This document shows, in pieces, positions 49,864 through 50,218 of a stretch of 50,218 nucleotides of DNA. Numbering within the stretch: the first letter of the stretch is position 1; the number at the start of each line of letters is the position of its first letter. A program made the position numbers and the translations under genes. Source of the stretch: Lachnospiraceae bacterium (GTDB taxonomy: Bacteria; Bacillota; Clostridia; Lachnospirales; Lachnospiraceae); contig JAFRZM010000048.1 in the NCBI GenBank assembly GCA_017442585.1, positions 1 through 50,218 on the forward strand. Reading direction: 5' to 3'. The notes beneath the pieces were generated by a model. That model worked only from the letters and a program-made list of their open reading frames with translations, was not told where the DNA came from and made no database searches.

Positions 49864-50218
49864 GGGCTAAAAGCATACACAAAAATTTCAAAAAACGCGC
49901 GAAAACTTATTGACAGCGCAAAAGAAAGATGATAACATATATCTCACCGCACGAAAAGTTGCGGTGAGATTTTTGATTTTAAGCCAAATAAAAAAATCAA
50001 AAATAAATGAAAAAAGTTGTTGACAAGACGCTTGAAAGATGTTAAACTGATGAAGTTGACGCGGTAAGCGGTCAACAAACAAGTTCTTTGAAAACTGAAC
50101 AATGAAATAACCTTGAAAGTTCTAAGAGAATCGATTCAAATCAAGTTTGTTGGATTTGGATTGCGAAAAGAAACTTTTAAACAAACAGTATAAAAAATTC
50201 GGATGAATTTTTTATCAC
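49864..50218 (+). promoter_or_regulatory. Tandem promoters and leader of an rRNA operon
   Basis: P1 is TTGACA (49910-49915), 17 bases, TAACAT (49933-49938). P2 is TTGACA (50020-50025), 17 bases, TAAACT (50043-50048). A GTTGACGCGGTAAGCGGTCAAC hairpin-like segment follows P2, then TTCTTTGAAAACTGAACA, a sequence typical of Firmicutes 16S rRNA leaders, and AAAAAATTC/GAATTTTTT at the edge. The 16S gene is expected within some tens of bases beyond 50218; it is not in the window. Confidence 0.85.
49941..49974 (+). terminator. Terminator between the two rRNA promoters
   Basis: ATCTCACCGCA (49941-49951) and TGCGGTGAGAT (49960-49970) pair perfectly over 11 bp with loop CGAAAAGT, followed by TTTTT. It ends the cvpA transcript. 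The expected P1 start, near 49945, falls inside its left arm. Confidence 0.85.

Noticed and set aside
49888-50082. 64-codon minus-strand frame at the right edge
   Set aside because: It runs through the rRNA promoters and terminator and has no start signals.

Overview
The window reads like the chromosome of a low-GC Gram-positive anaerobe of the Clostridia, most likely a Lachnospiraceae relative. This rests on the housekeeping gene types and orders (dnaX-ybaB-recR, split transketolase, a DUF5711-like gene followed by cvpA), strong AGGAGG ribosome binding sites, a radical-SAM NrdG-like activase, a group II energy-coupling-factor (ECF) transporter, and the rRNA operon leader at the right edge. 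The taxon is an inference, not a database result. No phage, integrase, IS element or CRISPR array was seen.

Layout. 1-2.7 kb: a partial unknown protein on the minus strand, an XRE regulator, and an ABC-F ATPase behind a leader with a 9-codon upstream ORF and competing hairpins. 2.8-7.0 kb: radical-SAM peptide locus 1 (maturase, 31-residue Cys peptide, ABC exporter, XRE regulator, GNAT). 7.0-8.5 kb: a MerR gene interrupted by an in-frame stop and an orphan HigA-like antitoxin between two 36-bp repeats. 8.5-14.3 kb: metG, tatD-like, rsmA, a GGDEF protein and mscL. 14.4-19.7 kb: radical-SAM peptide locus 2. 19.7-22.9 kb: a 78-bp tandem repeat at the end of ilvE, a GNAT gene, an nrdG-like gene and tadA. 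23.0-28.2 kb: SRP RNA and an ECF transporter flanked by two exported proteins that together resemble a split transcobalamin/intrinsic factor. 28.3-30.7 kb: larE and a beta-CASP hydrolase. 30.8-37.8 kb: radical-SAM peptide locus 3. 37.8-50.2 kb: a galK remnant, glmS, tRNA-Ser, a BvgS-like hybrid kinase, dnaX-ybaB-recR, split transketolase, a DUF5711-like protein, cvpA, and the rRNA promoters.

The most interesting content is the set of three radical-SAM/SPASM peptide (RaS-RiPP-like) loci. Loci 2 and 3 share an architecture not explained by the biosynthetic genes alone. Each has a 600-640 residue regulator with two XRE-type HTH domains separated by TPR-like helices. Tail-to-tail with it, abutting in one case and overlapping by 23 bp in the other, lies a 49- or 65-codon gene on the opposite strand encoding a peptide with an N-terminal export signal. 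Next come a long hairpin, a Cys-rich precursor peptide, a maturase and one or two ABC exporters. The arrangement recalls the Rgg/SHP and PlcR/PapR pheromone systems that control RaS-RiPP genes in streptococci and peptide quorum sensing in bacilli. Here the regulator is double-length and the peptide gene is convergent. The proposed model (exported peptide senses density, double-HTH regulator responds, modified peptide is made and exported) is an inference from gene order and sequence features only.

Four small genes that matter for this model are absent from ordinary long-ORF calls and were translated by hand: the precursors at 4149-4244 (+), 16673-16780 (+) and 30803-30904 (-), and the exported peptide at 16332-16481 (-).
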